A DNA stretch of 64,000 nt, from NCBI RefSeq assembly GCF_030445035.2, contig NC_080690.1, forward strand, positions 35,490,796 through 35,554,795, read 5' to 3'. The position numbers and the translations under genes are program-made. The notes below the pieces were generated by a model, which saw nothing but the letters and a program-made list of their open reading frames with translations, made no database searches and was not told where the DNA came from. Of this stretch, positions 34,881-44,230 are shown one piece after another (position 1 is the stretch's first letter; every line of letters starts with the position of its first letter). This DNA is from Dasypus novemcinctus. Taxonomy: Eukaryota > Chordata > Mammalia > Cingulata > Dasypodidae.

Positions 34881-37370
34881 TCAGCGAGGGCGGCTGGAAG
34901 GTCCCCTGGGAGAGTGGGGGTGGGAGCAGCTGTTGCTTGGAAGCCAAAGGAAAGCAGGGAGCAGCTCTCCCAGAGGAAAGGGAGGTGGGTGAGCAGACAC
35001 CCAGAAGGGGCATTGGGTTGGAGTGGAAAGCTGGGGTCCCTCTCCACTGATTCCATGTGACCCTGAGCCTGTCCCCTGCCTTCCCATTGGGTATCGATTT
35101 CCTCATCTGGAGAAGTTTGTATTTTTGCAATTCATGATCTCTAATGCCCCTTCCCCCTTCAATCATTGATAATTCTTTAGAAAGGAAGATAGGGTGGGAC
35201 CGAGAAGGGATGTTGTCCCGCCTGTTCCCCTCAGCTTTTCCAACCTCCACAGGTCCCTCTATCCCACCCCCAGTAGCCTCCAAGGGTCTTGAAATCTCTT
35301 CTGGAGGACAGAGATCCTTCCTTCCAAGTTTTCAGTGAGTGGAGAAGGTCTGGCGCCCATGTTGGTCTGGAAGACCGCCCAGCCAGGCCCCCCACGCCAG
35401 GCAGGAGCCCAGCAAGGCAGATACAGCTGCGCGGGAATGCAGTCCTTCCGTGCACATCGCAGCTCTACTCCCTCTGGCCTTCCCAGGGAGCTCCCTCTAG
35501 GGCCTGCCCTCCCCCCACTAGGCTCCTTCCCCTTCCCGCTGGCCACTCCCTGGCTAAAGCTGAAGCCTGCCAGCGCACCCCAACGCAAGCAGCCCTAAGA
35601 AGCCGCATCTGCTGGGCACATTTTGTACCTCTCAGCTAAAGAGGCAAGTCGCCCATCCTACCCTGCCCCACCACTGCACCCCAGGGGGCCAAATCCCCTC
35701 TTGTGCCAGAAGTGTTTGGGCACACTTTTGATTCAACAGAAAGAATGCCGAGCCCCCTCTCCCCTCTTCCTGCCCCAGACAACTGCCCGACTTGGCCATT
35801 TAGACCATCCGAGGGGACGGCACTGAGCTCCCAGGGGCGAGTTGATCTCCATCGCCCCCCACCCGACCCGACCGGCAAACCTATTACTCAAGTACAAACC
35901 CAGAAATAAATTCAGCTTCCAAACAAATATCCTTACTTCTCCCCCTAGCTCTGCTCCCAACAGCTGCTGCTCCCGCTGCCCGCCTTCAACCCCCACGAAA
36001 TCAGTGGAAGCAGCAATCTGGCCCGGAGTGGGTGCCGCAGCGTTTGGGCCACCCAACTGCAGGCGCCGTGGCCTTGTCGGTGTTGCTTCTTGCGGCTGAA
36101 AGGGACTGGGATCTGGAGCTGCCCCTGCAATGCCGCACAACCCCTGCGTGCCAACCCCCACCCGACCTCTCCAATCACCCCCCGCACAGATGGGCCACAC
36201 AGCTGGAGTTCAATTTGGCTATTTTTAAGGACACAAAGGGGTGGGGAAGAGAGGCCGCACGTGGCCCTTGAGGGCCAATGCAGCCGCTAGCGAGGAAGTT
36301 AGGGAGTGAGCGGGCGGGGGTGAGCGGGAGCACGGCAAGCCTCAGACCTGGATTCAAGAGGAGGGAGGGAGACTGGGTCGCGCCGGTGCGCGGGGCGAAC
36401 GGCCCCGCCTTCCCCCCCTCCCCGCGCATTCCCGGGTGCCAGCCACCTCCGTCGGCTCTGACAAGGTGCACGTCTGCCCGCCAGCCCCAGCTCCGCGTGC
36501 AGGGGCGGCCACCAGGAGGGCTTCTGGGTTTCCGCCTGTCTCGTAGCCAAGTGAATGCCTCAGTTCCTGGGGAGGTCTGGCCGCGTCTTAGCGTGGAGGT
36601 GAGTTAGAAAAGTGGAGCTCATTTCCGAGATTCTTCTGCACATCGCACCATGGCGCTAACCTGCTGAGAGAGGAAAGGTTGATTTAAAATCCGAAGGTTG
36701 CTCTGTGCCCAGTCCTGGGAAATCAGAGTGTCGGGTGTGTCTCTCCTGAAGGGAAACAACGGTCTAGAGGAAACTGGTTTACTGGGGGAAATATTTGGAC
36801 CCCTTTATACGTAAATTCTAAAACATTATAACCCAATATACTCAGCTGGTAGTTACTGATGAGAAACTAAGGCAAAGAGCAGAATCTGACAGTCCTTGCT
36901 TCAGGGAACCTGATGCTTGGGCAGTCTCTTTAGGGGATGACATTCCCTTCCACCAGGTTCCTTAGCACAGGGAAAGAACCAGTCAGGGCATGGGGACACT
37001 GATTTCCCTGCTTGAGGTGAGCCCCAGGGGGTAAGGGCTCTCCAGGACAGCACCAACTCTGGGCTTCCAAGGGGACTGAATGCAGGGGCAGGTCTACACT
37101 CCCCAGTGTCTTTATGGGCCTTCCCCCACCCCTCCCCGTGTGTGTGCGCGCCTGGCTCACCCCCTCAGCCGTCTAGGAAAGTCCTGCTGCCTGCCTAGTA
37201 CTCACAATTGCCTGGTACAAGCATCTGGCAGGGTGTGGGCCTCTTTGAAGGGCAGGCAGGGAAGCCAGCCATCTCCCTCACAGGGGAGAGGTGGTGTAGA
37301 TTGCCCATCGCTTCCATGACTTTCTAAGTGATCCTAGGTAAATGTCTGTCCCCTCGCTGAGCTTACTGCT
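34881..37370. other. GC-rich 3' flank of IRX6
   Basis: This is unique DNA with several short open frames on both strands that show no family resemblance. AT-rich islets at about 35880-35940 (cccagaaataaattcagctt) and 36205-36235 (gttcaatttggctattttta) within GC-rich surroundings could be regulatory. Confidence 0.35.
36240..36610. promoter_or_regulatory. CpG-rich block 3' of IRX6
   Basis: This short stretch has many CpG dinucleotides (e.g. around 36380-36430) and lies about 0.9-1.3 kb downstream of the IRX6 stop. It is the densest part of a broader GC-rich region from about 35300. No convincing coding frame was found. It could be an orphan CpG island, an enhancer, or a start site for an antisense transcript. 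Confidence 0.45.
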
Positions 37371-37376
37371 TTTATT
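37371..37376 (-). terminator. IRX6: Candidate IRX6 polyadenylation signal AATAAA
   Basis: The minus strand reads AAATAAA about 175 bp beyond the stop codon. It is the nearest canonical hexamer downstream of exon 5. If a further small exon exists, the real signal would lie further left. Confidence 0.35.
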
Positions 37377-37548
37377 TGGCTTTAAAATGAGGGAGAACTG
37401 GAACCTTTATCGCCAAGCTTCATGTGACTCTGTGATTCTATGTTTCAAGGAGTTTTGTGGAACAATATTGTGCTAGGAAAGAGACCAAAGGTCTGAAGTC
37501 GGGTAGTGGCCGGGCAGGGTGGGTGGGGGTTGTCTTTTGGACACACTC

Positions 37549-38180
37549 TCAGCGCCCTTGGGGCCCACTACCTTCTGCTCCGGAAAGGTACTGGCACTGC
37601 ACTGCAGGCTCCCTCCGCCGCCGGCACGGCACAAAGTTCAGCGTCAGCCCCTGCAGAGCAAACGTGGGGTTTCCAAAAGCTTTGGCTACGCGGGAAGACT
37701 CGTCGCATGAGGAGTCTCTGGGGACCGTGGGGCGCCCTCCCGAGCCTGGAGGCTGCCCGGGAATCAGGTGGCACTCAGGACTTCGTGGCTGGGGCCGGTT
37801 TGGGGGTGCACCTTCAACGGCGCTCGCCGCAGTATGCGCCAGAGACCAGATGCGCGGTTTCTCGCTGCACGCGTAGTGCACGGTGAGCGCGGGAGCCCCT
37901 AGCTGCGCCCCGAGGAAGTCAGCTTCTCCCAGCCCCGCGGGCTCATTGAAGGAGAAGCGGGGCATCACTAGGCCGCACTCCCTACGCTCTAGCCGACCCT
38001 CTTGAGCTGTGACGCAGGATGCGGGCAGCGCCTGCGCGCCCTTAGGAAACTCCACCAGCCTGTCCGCAGCGGTGGCCCCTGCCTCCACTTCCTCGGCCTC
38101 CTCCTCCTCCTCCTCCTCTTCTTCCAGGTCTTCCAGGTCACTCAGCCGGAGCCCCCGGGCCTCCTGGCTAACAGTAATGT
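37549..38180 (-). CDS. IRX6: IRX6 coding exon 5 (acidic region, Iro box, C-terminus)
   Basis: Acceptor CTGCAG|ACATT restores the frame from exon 4 (…[13 protein letters not shown]). The exon encodes residues 241-450: a Leu/Asp/Glu segment with nine consecutive Glu from a (CTC/CTT)n run, a conserved ECG…PRFSFNEP block, the Iro box, and a Pro/Arg/Ser-rich tail. The first in-frame stop is TGA at 37551-37549. The human protein, as I recall it, ends soon after QYPSGAE. Here the genomic frame after GAE shows GAAG|GTAGTG, which could be a donor to a tiny terminal exon. The true end may therefore differ from the one given by five or so residues. Confidence 0.9.
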
Positions 38181-41100
38181 CTGCAGGAAATGAGCGAGTG
38201 AGAAAAGCCCAAGGCCCCAAGGGAAATCCCCGGGAGTGCCCAGCCCAGGGAAGCTTTTAGCAAGATGGGCCCTGTGCTCAGGGCATTCTGGGTGTAATTC
38301 ACCCGGCCTTCCACACCAGCCTTCCCACTGGCGCTTGGGCTAGCTACACGTGCCCTGGGGAAGAATTCCCGACCCCAGCCCTGCCCCCACCCCGTCACCT
38401 ACTCCTCCTCTCTCCAGCAGCGCCAGGCCAAGGAAACGCCAGTTTGCGCTGCCTGAGACCTGGGTCTCCGTTTTGCAACTGTAAAAAAAAAAATTAAAAA
38501 TGGGGGTGGTGGTGGTGGCAGACGTTTTCCAATTTAATTGCCCACGGGTGGCTGGGGTTATTTAATTCAACAAATATTGAGAGTCAGATACATGCCAGAC
38601 ACCAAGTAGGCATTGAGTTATTAGGTTTTTAGGGGACACACCAGTGCCCAAGATGCCTTCCAGTGGCGCCATGTTCTAGAGAGGGTAAAGGAGTATGTAA
38701 ACTTTCTCATGGTGACAGGAGGCAGAGGAAATGCAATAGAAGGATGTGATGGATAATAGCTGGGGAGTTACTTTGGCTTGGGTGGTGACAATTTAAAGTC
38801 GAGAAGAAGGTTCTATAGGGAATTCCAGGCCGAGGTAAAAGCGCAGGCAAAGGCCCCGCGGCGTTTAGGGGAAGCAAAATGGAAGCGGAAGCCAGAGACT
38901 TGCCTTCCGGCAAAAGTACCCGAAAGGGTGGCTGCGCAGGACAAACCTAACTGCTTCAGAGCTTGTAAAACGCCTTCGGTGGTACCTTTGGCGTCGCCGT
39001 TTAGGCATCCCAGAGGTTCTTCTGCTCCGCCCCCCACTTTCCTCTCCTCCCCGCCTTTGTTCTTGGGCGCCCACGTCATCTTGTTCTCCTTCTTGAGGCG
39101 CCGGCGCGCGTTGGCGAACCAGGTGGACACCTGGGTGAGGGTCATCTTGGTGATGATGGCCAGCATGATCTTCTCGCCTTTGGTGGGGTAGGGGTTCTTG
39201 CGGTGCTCGTTGAGCCAGGCCTTGAGGGTGCTGGTGGTCTCCCGGGTGGCGTTCTTCCGGCGTCCAGCGCTGCTCAGCTCCACCGCGCCGTACCTAGGGG
39301 GAGGGGGTGGGGCGAGACCGACTTCCAGTTCCGGGACTGAGAATCGGGGGCTGCAGGCAGGGGACAGTCTAGGGCCTGGACGAGGTTCTCCCCTCCTCGC
39401 TCCACCCCACTCCAACGGCCCGCGTGCCCTGCGGAGGAGCGGAGGAACCTGCTGTGCGGCCCGCTGCGTTTCCCCAGGCCTTACCGGTCATATTGGTATT
39501 GCCCCAGGGTGGCTTCGTAGGAATAATAGGTTCTTGGTTGCGCCAGGCCTGGGGTAAAGCTCCCCGCAGCCTCCTTAAAGTCATACTGTGGATTCTGGCG
39601 AGGAGAAAAGGAGAATTCAGGCCTACCTTTGGGAAGGAGGCGGGGCAGTGTATCTACTAAGGGTGTGCACTCTGGGGTCAAGTCTGATTCAAAATCCCGT
39701 ACCACCAATCGCATTGGCTGTGACCTCAGGCACAGTGGTTTTACTACTCTGTGCCTCTATTTCCCCCTTGATAAAATGGGGATGATAATAATAGTACCTA
39801 TAGACTGAAGGAAACCGTGCTGGTGAGCGCTTGGCAGATTCCCTGGTGCAAAATAAGCAGTAGTTAAATATTAGCTGCTGTTATTCCTGTGGCTGCTTCT
39901 GTCCGCCCTCCCCACCTCCACCCCCAGAAGGGGCACTTTCCAGTCTTACCGCCCCTTCCAGAACTATTCCCTGGCCCTTTGTATCTTTGTGACTTTGGGT
40001 GAGGTATGTGAACTCCTCAGCATCTCAGTTTCCTCATCTGTAAACTGAGAATAATGATGCCTGACTTACCCATCTCACATTATTAATAGAAGGCACAACC
40101 GTTTACTCAACAGAATGGAGTCTGCAAACTTGTACAATACTGTAAAGGTGTGTCTTTCCCTTGTACACGGCCTTGGGCATTTCCTTTCCGTGGAGTTATG
40201 CGTCCCTCCTAGATGTCCCTTGGAGATGTCACTGTATTTTACCCGCCACTGCCGCTAGTGCCCCCAGGCCCGGCGGGCTCTGCGCAGACCAGGCTCCACC
40301 CCGCGTACTCACCAGCGCCCCATACAGCGCGGGCGGCTCCGGAGCGTAGGGTAAGTAGCCGGGGTAGCTCTGGGCGGCTGTAGCGGCCGCGTAGGGGGCT
40401 CCGTAGATACCCAAGGCCGCGCCCAGCTCCGGCCGCGCGGTGCTCAGCAGCCGACTGTCATAGGGTGCACAGCAGAGGGCGGCCGCCCGGGTGGAGCCTG
40501 AGGTCACATCGGGGACCGAGCGCGGGGCCGATTCGCAGCAAGTAGCGCCGGAATTGGCAGACACGAGAAACTAGAGGGAGAGAGGGGCAGGGGACGTCAG
40601 AGCCCCGCGCCTCTGGCTGCTCGGGGCCAGCGGCAAGAAAGAAACTGCTAGGTCCCTCCTTTATTCAACACTAAATGTCACAGTGAGATGAGCATTGTGC
40701 TAGGTGCTGGGGTACGAATAATCCGAAGACAAAATTTATCCCTTATAGACATGCCCATGCGGTTGGTAAGGCTCCAGAGTTGCAGGGCGTTCAGATGATG
40801 TGAGCGTTCGGGTGATGAGAGCGTTCAGAAACCCGAATTAAAGGCGCCAAACCCCGCTGGTCCCCGCCCCACCCGGGGCCCCACCCCTCACCACCACAGA
40901 CTCCTACAAGGGCAGAGCTAGAAGATGGCTATGGAGACCATCATCACAGTCGCCCGCGGGCGTGCTCCGATTTTAGGATCTGCCGTGGAGGACCAGAGAG
41001 AGCCAGACTTGTCCAAGATCACACCGTGGTCAGAGTTTGAGCTGGGACTAGACCCCAGGAAAATATACCTCACATTCTGGAGAGAAACCAGAGAACAGTG

Positions 41101-41672
41101 GTAGTAGCTCAGACTTTCCCCGAGAAGCTCGTGTCACTGCATAATAATCACCCTGGCTTGAAAAATCGAGACTACCAGAGGCAAAGTGTCCGGGCCCGGC
41201 CGTGGGAAGGGAGGAAGTGGACACAGGCCAACAAACGAACAACAACAACAAAAATGATGCGATGGACAGTGCTCTGGACTGGAAGTCTTCTTTCTGAGGC
41301 CTGCCCCAGACACCTCGGACATGTGTCCAAAGATGAGGAGGGTAACTGACTGGAAGATCTCTGGGATCCTATCCATCTCGCTGAACACGGGGTCAGGTGT
41401 GCCCAAGTTTCGGGTCATGCAGCGATTTTCCAGCACGCCCTCGAGGGCGGAACGTTCTGGGGCAGTGATTGGGGATCTTAAAGGGGGCTGTGGTACATCA
41501 TTATGGTCCCTGGTTCTTCTGGCTTCCCCCGCGACCGTGCGGGAGGAGGGCGCTCAGGAGCAGGAGCGCGCACGGGGCACTGCCGCCACCCAGTCTACAC
41601 CCCATCCCCCACGGAGGCGCTTCTTACCTGCGAAGCGCCGCTGTACGGGTGTCCAAAGTGCCGGAACGACAT
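37549..41672 (-). CDS. IRX6: Iroquois homeobox protein 6 (five coding exons, spliced)
   Basis: Joining 41672-41628, 40570-40313, 39594-39485, 39293-38986 and 38180-37549 gives 1353 nt, an uninterrupted 450-residue protein plus stop; human IRX6 is about 446. All four introns are GT-AG. The product is a nuclear DNA-binding transcription factor of the TALE class. The homeodomain covers about residues 148-210; the three-residue loop extension (NPYPTKG region) and the recognition helix WFANARRR with Asn199 (homeodomain position 51) and Iroquois-type Ala198 (position 50) are intact. A nine-Glu acidic run lies at 260-268 and the Iro box [11 protein letters not shown] at about 348-358. The N-terminal half contains the [10 protein letters not shown] and [14 protein letters not shown] segments that I recognise as IRX6 rather than IRX3 or IRX5. 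The start codon has an A at -3 (ACCACCATGT). In mouse the gene is known for a role in OFF cone bipolar neurons of the retina. The family and paralogue call is secure; only the last few residues are uncertain (see exon 5). Confidence 0.96.
38181..38985 (-). other. IRX6 intron 4, largely an ancient dispersed repeat
   Basis: About 38550-38890 matches, on the plus strand, the old mammalian repeat with the pattern of attcaacaaatatt… gccaga(c)acc… then attccaggc…gcaaaggcc. It is antisense to IRX6. A short A-run at about 38480-38495 followed by GGT repeats lies near the exon 5 side. Confidence 0.5.
38986..39293 (-). CDS. IRX6: IRX6 coding exon 4 (homeodomain exon)
   Basis: The exon runs from acceptor CCTAG|GTAC to donor GCCAAAG|GTACCA and is 308 bp, finishing the Arg138 codon and ending one base into Asp241. 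It carries the whole TALE homeodomain and the MTWAPKNK segment directly after it. The reading frame stays open into the intron for about 57 codons, so an unspliced reading would give a false C-terminus. The donor was placed by phase and by comparison with the recalled human junction (…TKEVTASQEARGL). It is weaker than consensus. Confidence 0.93.
39485..39594 (-). CDS. IRX6: IRX6 coding exon 3
   Basis: The 110 bp exon lies between acceptor CGCCAG|AAT and donor GACCG|GTAAGG. It encodes residues 102-137, starting [13 protein letters not shown] and ending LGQYQYD, plus two bases of Arg138. Intron 2 (39595-40312, 718 bp) carries two MIR fragments, and intron 3 is only 191 bp. Confidence 0.95.
39680..39890 (+). 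mobile_element. MIR in IRX6 intron 2, antisense to the gene
   Basis: It shows actctgtgcctctatttccc, ataaaatggggatgataata and ataagcagtagttaaatatt. It starts about 90 bp upstream (gene sense) of the exon 3 acceptor. Confidence 0.7.
39965..40140 (+). mobile_element. Second MIR in IRX6 intron 2
   Basis: It shows tgactttgggtgaggtatgt, catctcagtttcctcatctg and taaactgagaataatgatgc. Same orientation as the neighbouring MIR. Confidence 0.65.
40313..40570 (-). CDS. IRX6: IRX6 coding exon 2
   Basis: The exon is 258 bp, phase 0 at both ends, between acceptor CTCTAG|TTT and donor CTG|GTGAGT. It encodes residues 16-101: a Cys/Ser segment, the conserved [10 protein letters not shown] block, the [14 protein letters not shown] block and a Tyr/Pro/Ala-rich stretch. 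This N-terminal region is typical of Iroquois proteins and lies upstream of the homeodomain. Confidence 0.95.
41628..41672 (-). CDS. IRX6: IRX6 coding exon 1
   Basis: This exon encodes the first 15 residues, [15 protein letters not shown], which match the recalled human N-terminus apart from a few substitutions. It ends in phase 0 at CAG|GTAAG. The intron that follows (40571-41627) is 1057 bp. The exon is too short to be found as an open reading frame. It was located by its donor site, by the good initiation context, and by its position inside the CpG island. The 5' UTR and transcription start cannot be read from the sequence. Confidence 0.93.
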
Positions 41673-42030
41673 GGTGGTGGTCCCTGGCCCGCCTCCCTCT
41701 TCCCTTGCGAGTTCCCGCCTCAGCCTCGCGGTTCGCTGACCCCAGCTGTGAAGCGCCGCGGTTCCTTACACCGCCGTGGGTACCCAGCGCCGGCTCCTCT
41801 GTCCGCTTGGCGAGGCTGGAGGCAGAGCCGCGAGCAGCCGGGCTGCCGAGCCCTGTGCTCCGAAAGGCGCTCCTCCGGCCCGCGGGGTCCGGAAGACAGA
41901 GGGGCCCATGGATGGGCAGGGGAAGGGAGAGGGTGCGGGTTCCCAAAGGTGCGCGGTGGTGAGGCGAGGCGCAGCGCGGGGCTGTGCGACTCCCGAGGTG
42001 TCCCAGTCCAAGGTGGCCAGTGGCTCAATG

Positions 42031-42038
42031 TGACGTCA
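42031..42038. promoter_or_regulatory. Perfect CRE palindrome (CREB/ATF site)
   Basis: TGACGTCA is the full 8-bp cAMP-response element palindrome, about 360 bp upstream of the IRX6 start codon and inside the CpG island. CREB/ATF binding to this site is well established in general; activity here is inferred. Confidence 0.6.
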
Positions 42039-42041
42039 CGG

Positions 42042-42047
42042 TAATCC
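42042..42047. promoter_or_regulatory. TAATCC homeodomain site (OTX/CRX type)
   Basis: TAATCC is the core recognised by Lys50 paired-type homeodomains such as OTX2 and CRX. It lies 3 bp beyond the CRE. The pairing is suggestive because IRX6 is used in retinal bipolar cells, but a 6-bp core is common by chance. Confidence 0.35.
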
Positions 42048-42113
42048 CGGGCCGCCGGGCGGGACCCCGGGCCCCGCGGCCCCGGGCCTCCAAGCGAGCC
42101 AAGCGCAGCCAGC

Positions 42114-42132
42114 CCGCGCGCGCGCACACACA
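42114..42132. repeat. Alternating CG/CA purine-pyrimidine tract
   Basis: An uninterrupted run of alternating C with G or A (CG repeats passing into CA repeats) lies about 440 bp upstream of the IRX6 ATG. Such runs can adopt Z-DNA. It is short. Confidence 0.6.
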
Positions 42133-43919
42133 CTCTCGCCCACAGTCACACTTGTTCCGGATGGTTGGGAGGTGGTGCAGCTGGTGAGGAACGTCCAAGA
42201 CCCTCTCTGCTCGGCGCTGGATTCTACCCCTTTTCTCTTCAAGCACACGCGCGCACGCACAGACACAAAATCTCCAAATTACCCGGGAGAAGTGGGAGAA
42301 ACGCCTCCCTCCGCACCGCGCAGGCCCTGGGCTCAGCGCGCTCACATCCTCCCCTGCGGCCCGGAGGAGGAGAGAGGCAAGCGGGGCAGCTAGGGAGAAG
42401 AGAAGAATACAAAAGAAGAGACAAGGGGAAAAAATAGGAGAAAAGTGGGGAGAAAGGCAAGAGGGAGAAGGAGGAGGGGATAGGAGAGAGATGAGTCTCA
42501 GCAACAGAGGCGCACGGGGGAGGAGGAGGGAACGCGGTGGGCGAAGCTGGGCGGAGGTTGAACACTGGCAGGTGGAGGAGAGCAGGGCTCAGGAGAGAAG
42601 ACTCCAGCCCAGCGCCCCCGCCCTTCTCCTGTCGGAAAGTTTGTTGGCGCCAAAGCCCGGGTGCTCTTTGGAACAGCGTCGGTGGGTTCCACTGGCCCAT
42701 CCGTCTTTGTCCTCAGGGATCGGGCTTCCCGCCTCAGTATCCCCAGGCCTCAGGCTGTACTCTAGGCCTGGAGGCCTGGCTTTTGCCCGGGACCTTGACC
42801 CCGGGGCTTCTCTGCAGCCGTCTGGCTCTCGAATTTGCCGAACGTGACCTCTCCAGGCCGAGGTTCGGGTCCCCTCGGACACGTCTTGGGAACCCAAGTC
42901 TGACCCTTGGCATCTTCAGGCCGCGGGCCGCGACCCTTGGACTTTTCCTCCAAAAGCGAGGCTTCGCTGCCTTACGCTCGCCGCCCGCAGAGTCGTGGAG
43001 AAGCTGGGGAGCCGGGAGAAAGGCGTCGGGGCCGAGCTGCAGCCGCTGCGCTCCGCTGGGGGTGGCGCTGGCGAGCCGCGGTGGAGCGCGCCGGGAGGGC
43101 AGCCCATTTCCTGCGCTCCGGCCGGGACGCCGGGCTGGGCACAGTGGTCTGAACCCCATTTCCTTCCCAGGGATCCTCAAAGGGGCACTGTTAGGAGGGG
43201 GATCTCGTTGATGCCCGGGAGGGGGCTACGTCCGCTAGGCCTGGATCCCCAAACAGGCGGCCACTAGCTTCCGAGCACGGCACATCCGAAGGCGCAAACC
43301 CCAGACTCAGAGCCGTCCTGCGGCCCTCCCACCCGCGCCGCCTGGGGGCGAAAGGAGCGGCCGGTCGGTCTGGCGCGGGAAGGTCTTCCGCGTTGCTGCC
43401 GGGATCCGGGTGGAAACTCACACCCGGCTTTCGGATTTGCAGGCCAGAAACCTCAAAGCTCCTCGCTTGTCACTCCAAGGGTCACCATACTTTACAGTTT
43501 ACAAACACTGTCCCGGCTCTCGCTGCGCCTCCCCGGAGTTTTGGAGGCTGTTTGGAGGGCCCTGCCTTATTTTCTAGTTGAAATGCCGGAACGCGTGGCC
43601 CAGAAGATAGGAACAACTCAGATCCCTGCCCTGGCTTCTCGCGGGCTAGGCGAAAGCTTAGCGACCGGGGCAAGCTCTCGCCTCGAGTTTGCGTTGCGCA
43701 GAGGGGACCCATGGACCTGAAAGTCAGTGACCTCTTTAAAACATCTCCGGCTTCTTTCCTCCTCTTTATTTTCTTCACAGACTGCAGAACGCGCAAGAAA
43801 CCGCGGATCGCAGACTCCTTCGCCTAAGCGATTATTAACACGAGGACTAGCTCCAGTCTAAGTACTAAACGGAACCTGCAAGGCTTCCTAGCTGCTGCCA
43901 CCGCCGAGTACCGCTACCT

Positions 43920-44230
43920 TGGAGAAAGCTGGCGTTCAACCCGGGAAATTCCTAGTTACAGATAGCATTATAGTCGTCGCCAGATTGACTTAGTGATAAA
44001 AATTCATCGTAATAGATAAATCCCTTGCTTTTTCAAAATGCACTTTGGGGCCATCTACACATTTGCAGCCTGGATACATCCAAGCTATTAAATAAAAAAA
44101 GCATCGGAGAGTATTCATTATATTAGTCCCTTGGGGAAGATTACTGCTAATTAATTAATTGCAAACACTTCCAGAGGGAAGGTATGTCAATTGTAAAGTA
44201 ATAAAATTAAATAGTTGAAATACTTACTCA
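43920..44230. promoter_or_regulatory. Candidate conserved non-coding element upstream of IRX6
   Basis: It lies at the outer edge of the CpG island. It contains gattgacttagtgataaaaa, a gctaattaattaattgcaaa homeodomain cluster and no repeat similarity. Its position about 2.3-2.6 kb upstream of the ATG makes a proximal enhancer possible. Confidence 0.35.

Larger units (their letters stand above)
41480..43450 (-). promoter_or_regulatory. IRX6: CpG-island promoter and upstream region of IRX6
   Basis: The stretch is strongly GC-rich and dense in CpG, covers coding exon 1 and extends about 1.8 kb upstream of the ATG on the IRX6 strand. No TATA box is visible near the ATG. That fits a CpG-island promoter, with a start site that cannot be fixed by eye. 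Several long open frames occur here on both strands; they look like by-products of GC-rich sequence lacking stop codons. Confidence 0.75.

Noticed and set aside
35289..36607. Several 80-155 codon open frames in the GC-rich IRX6 3' flank
   Set aside because: The frames overlap on both strands, encode low-complexity Pro/Arg/Ser-rich sequence, and have no splice context or family resemblance.
38002..38260. Ser- and Leu-rich plus-strand frames over the CCT repeat
   Set aside because: They are the antisense of the poly-glutamate coding run of IRX6 exon 5.
41321..43211. Long plus-strand open frames (213 and 224 codons) opposite the IRX6 promoter
   Set aside because: They lie in GC-rich CpG-island DNA where stop codons are rare. 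They show no domain, and neighbouring frames on both strands are just as open. A non-coding antisense transcript remains possible.
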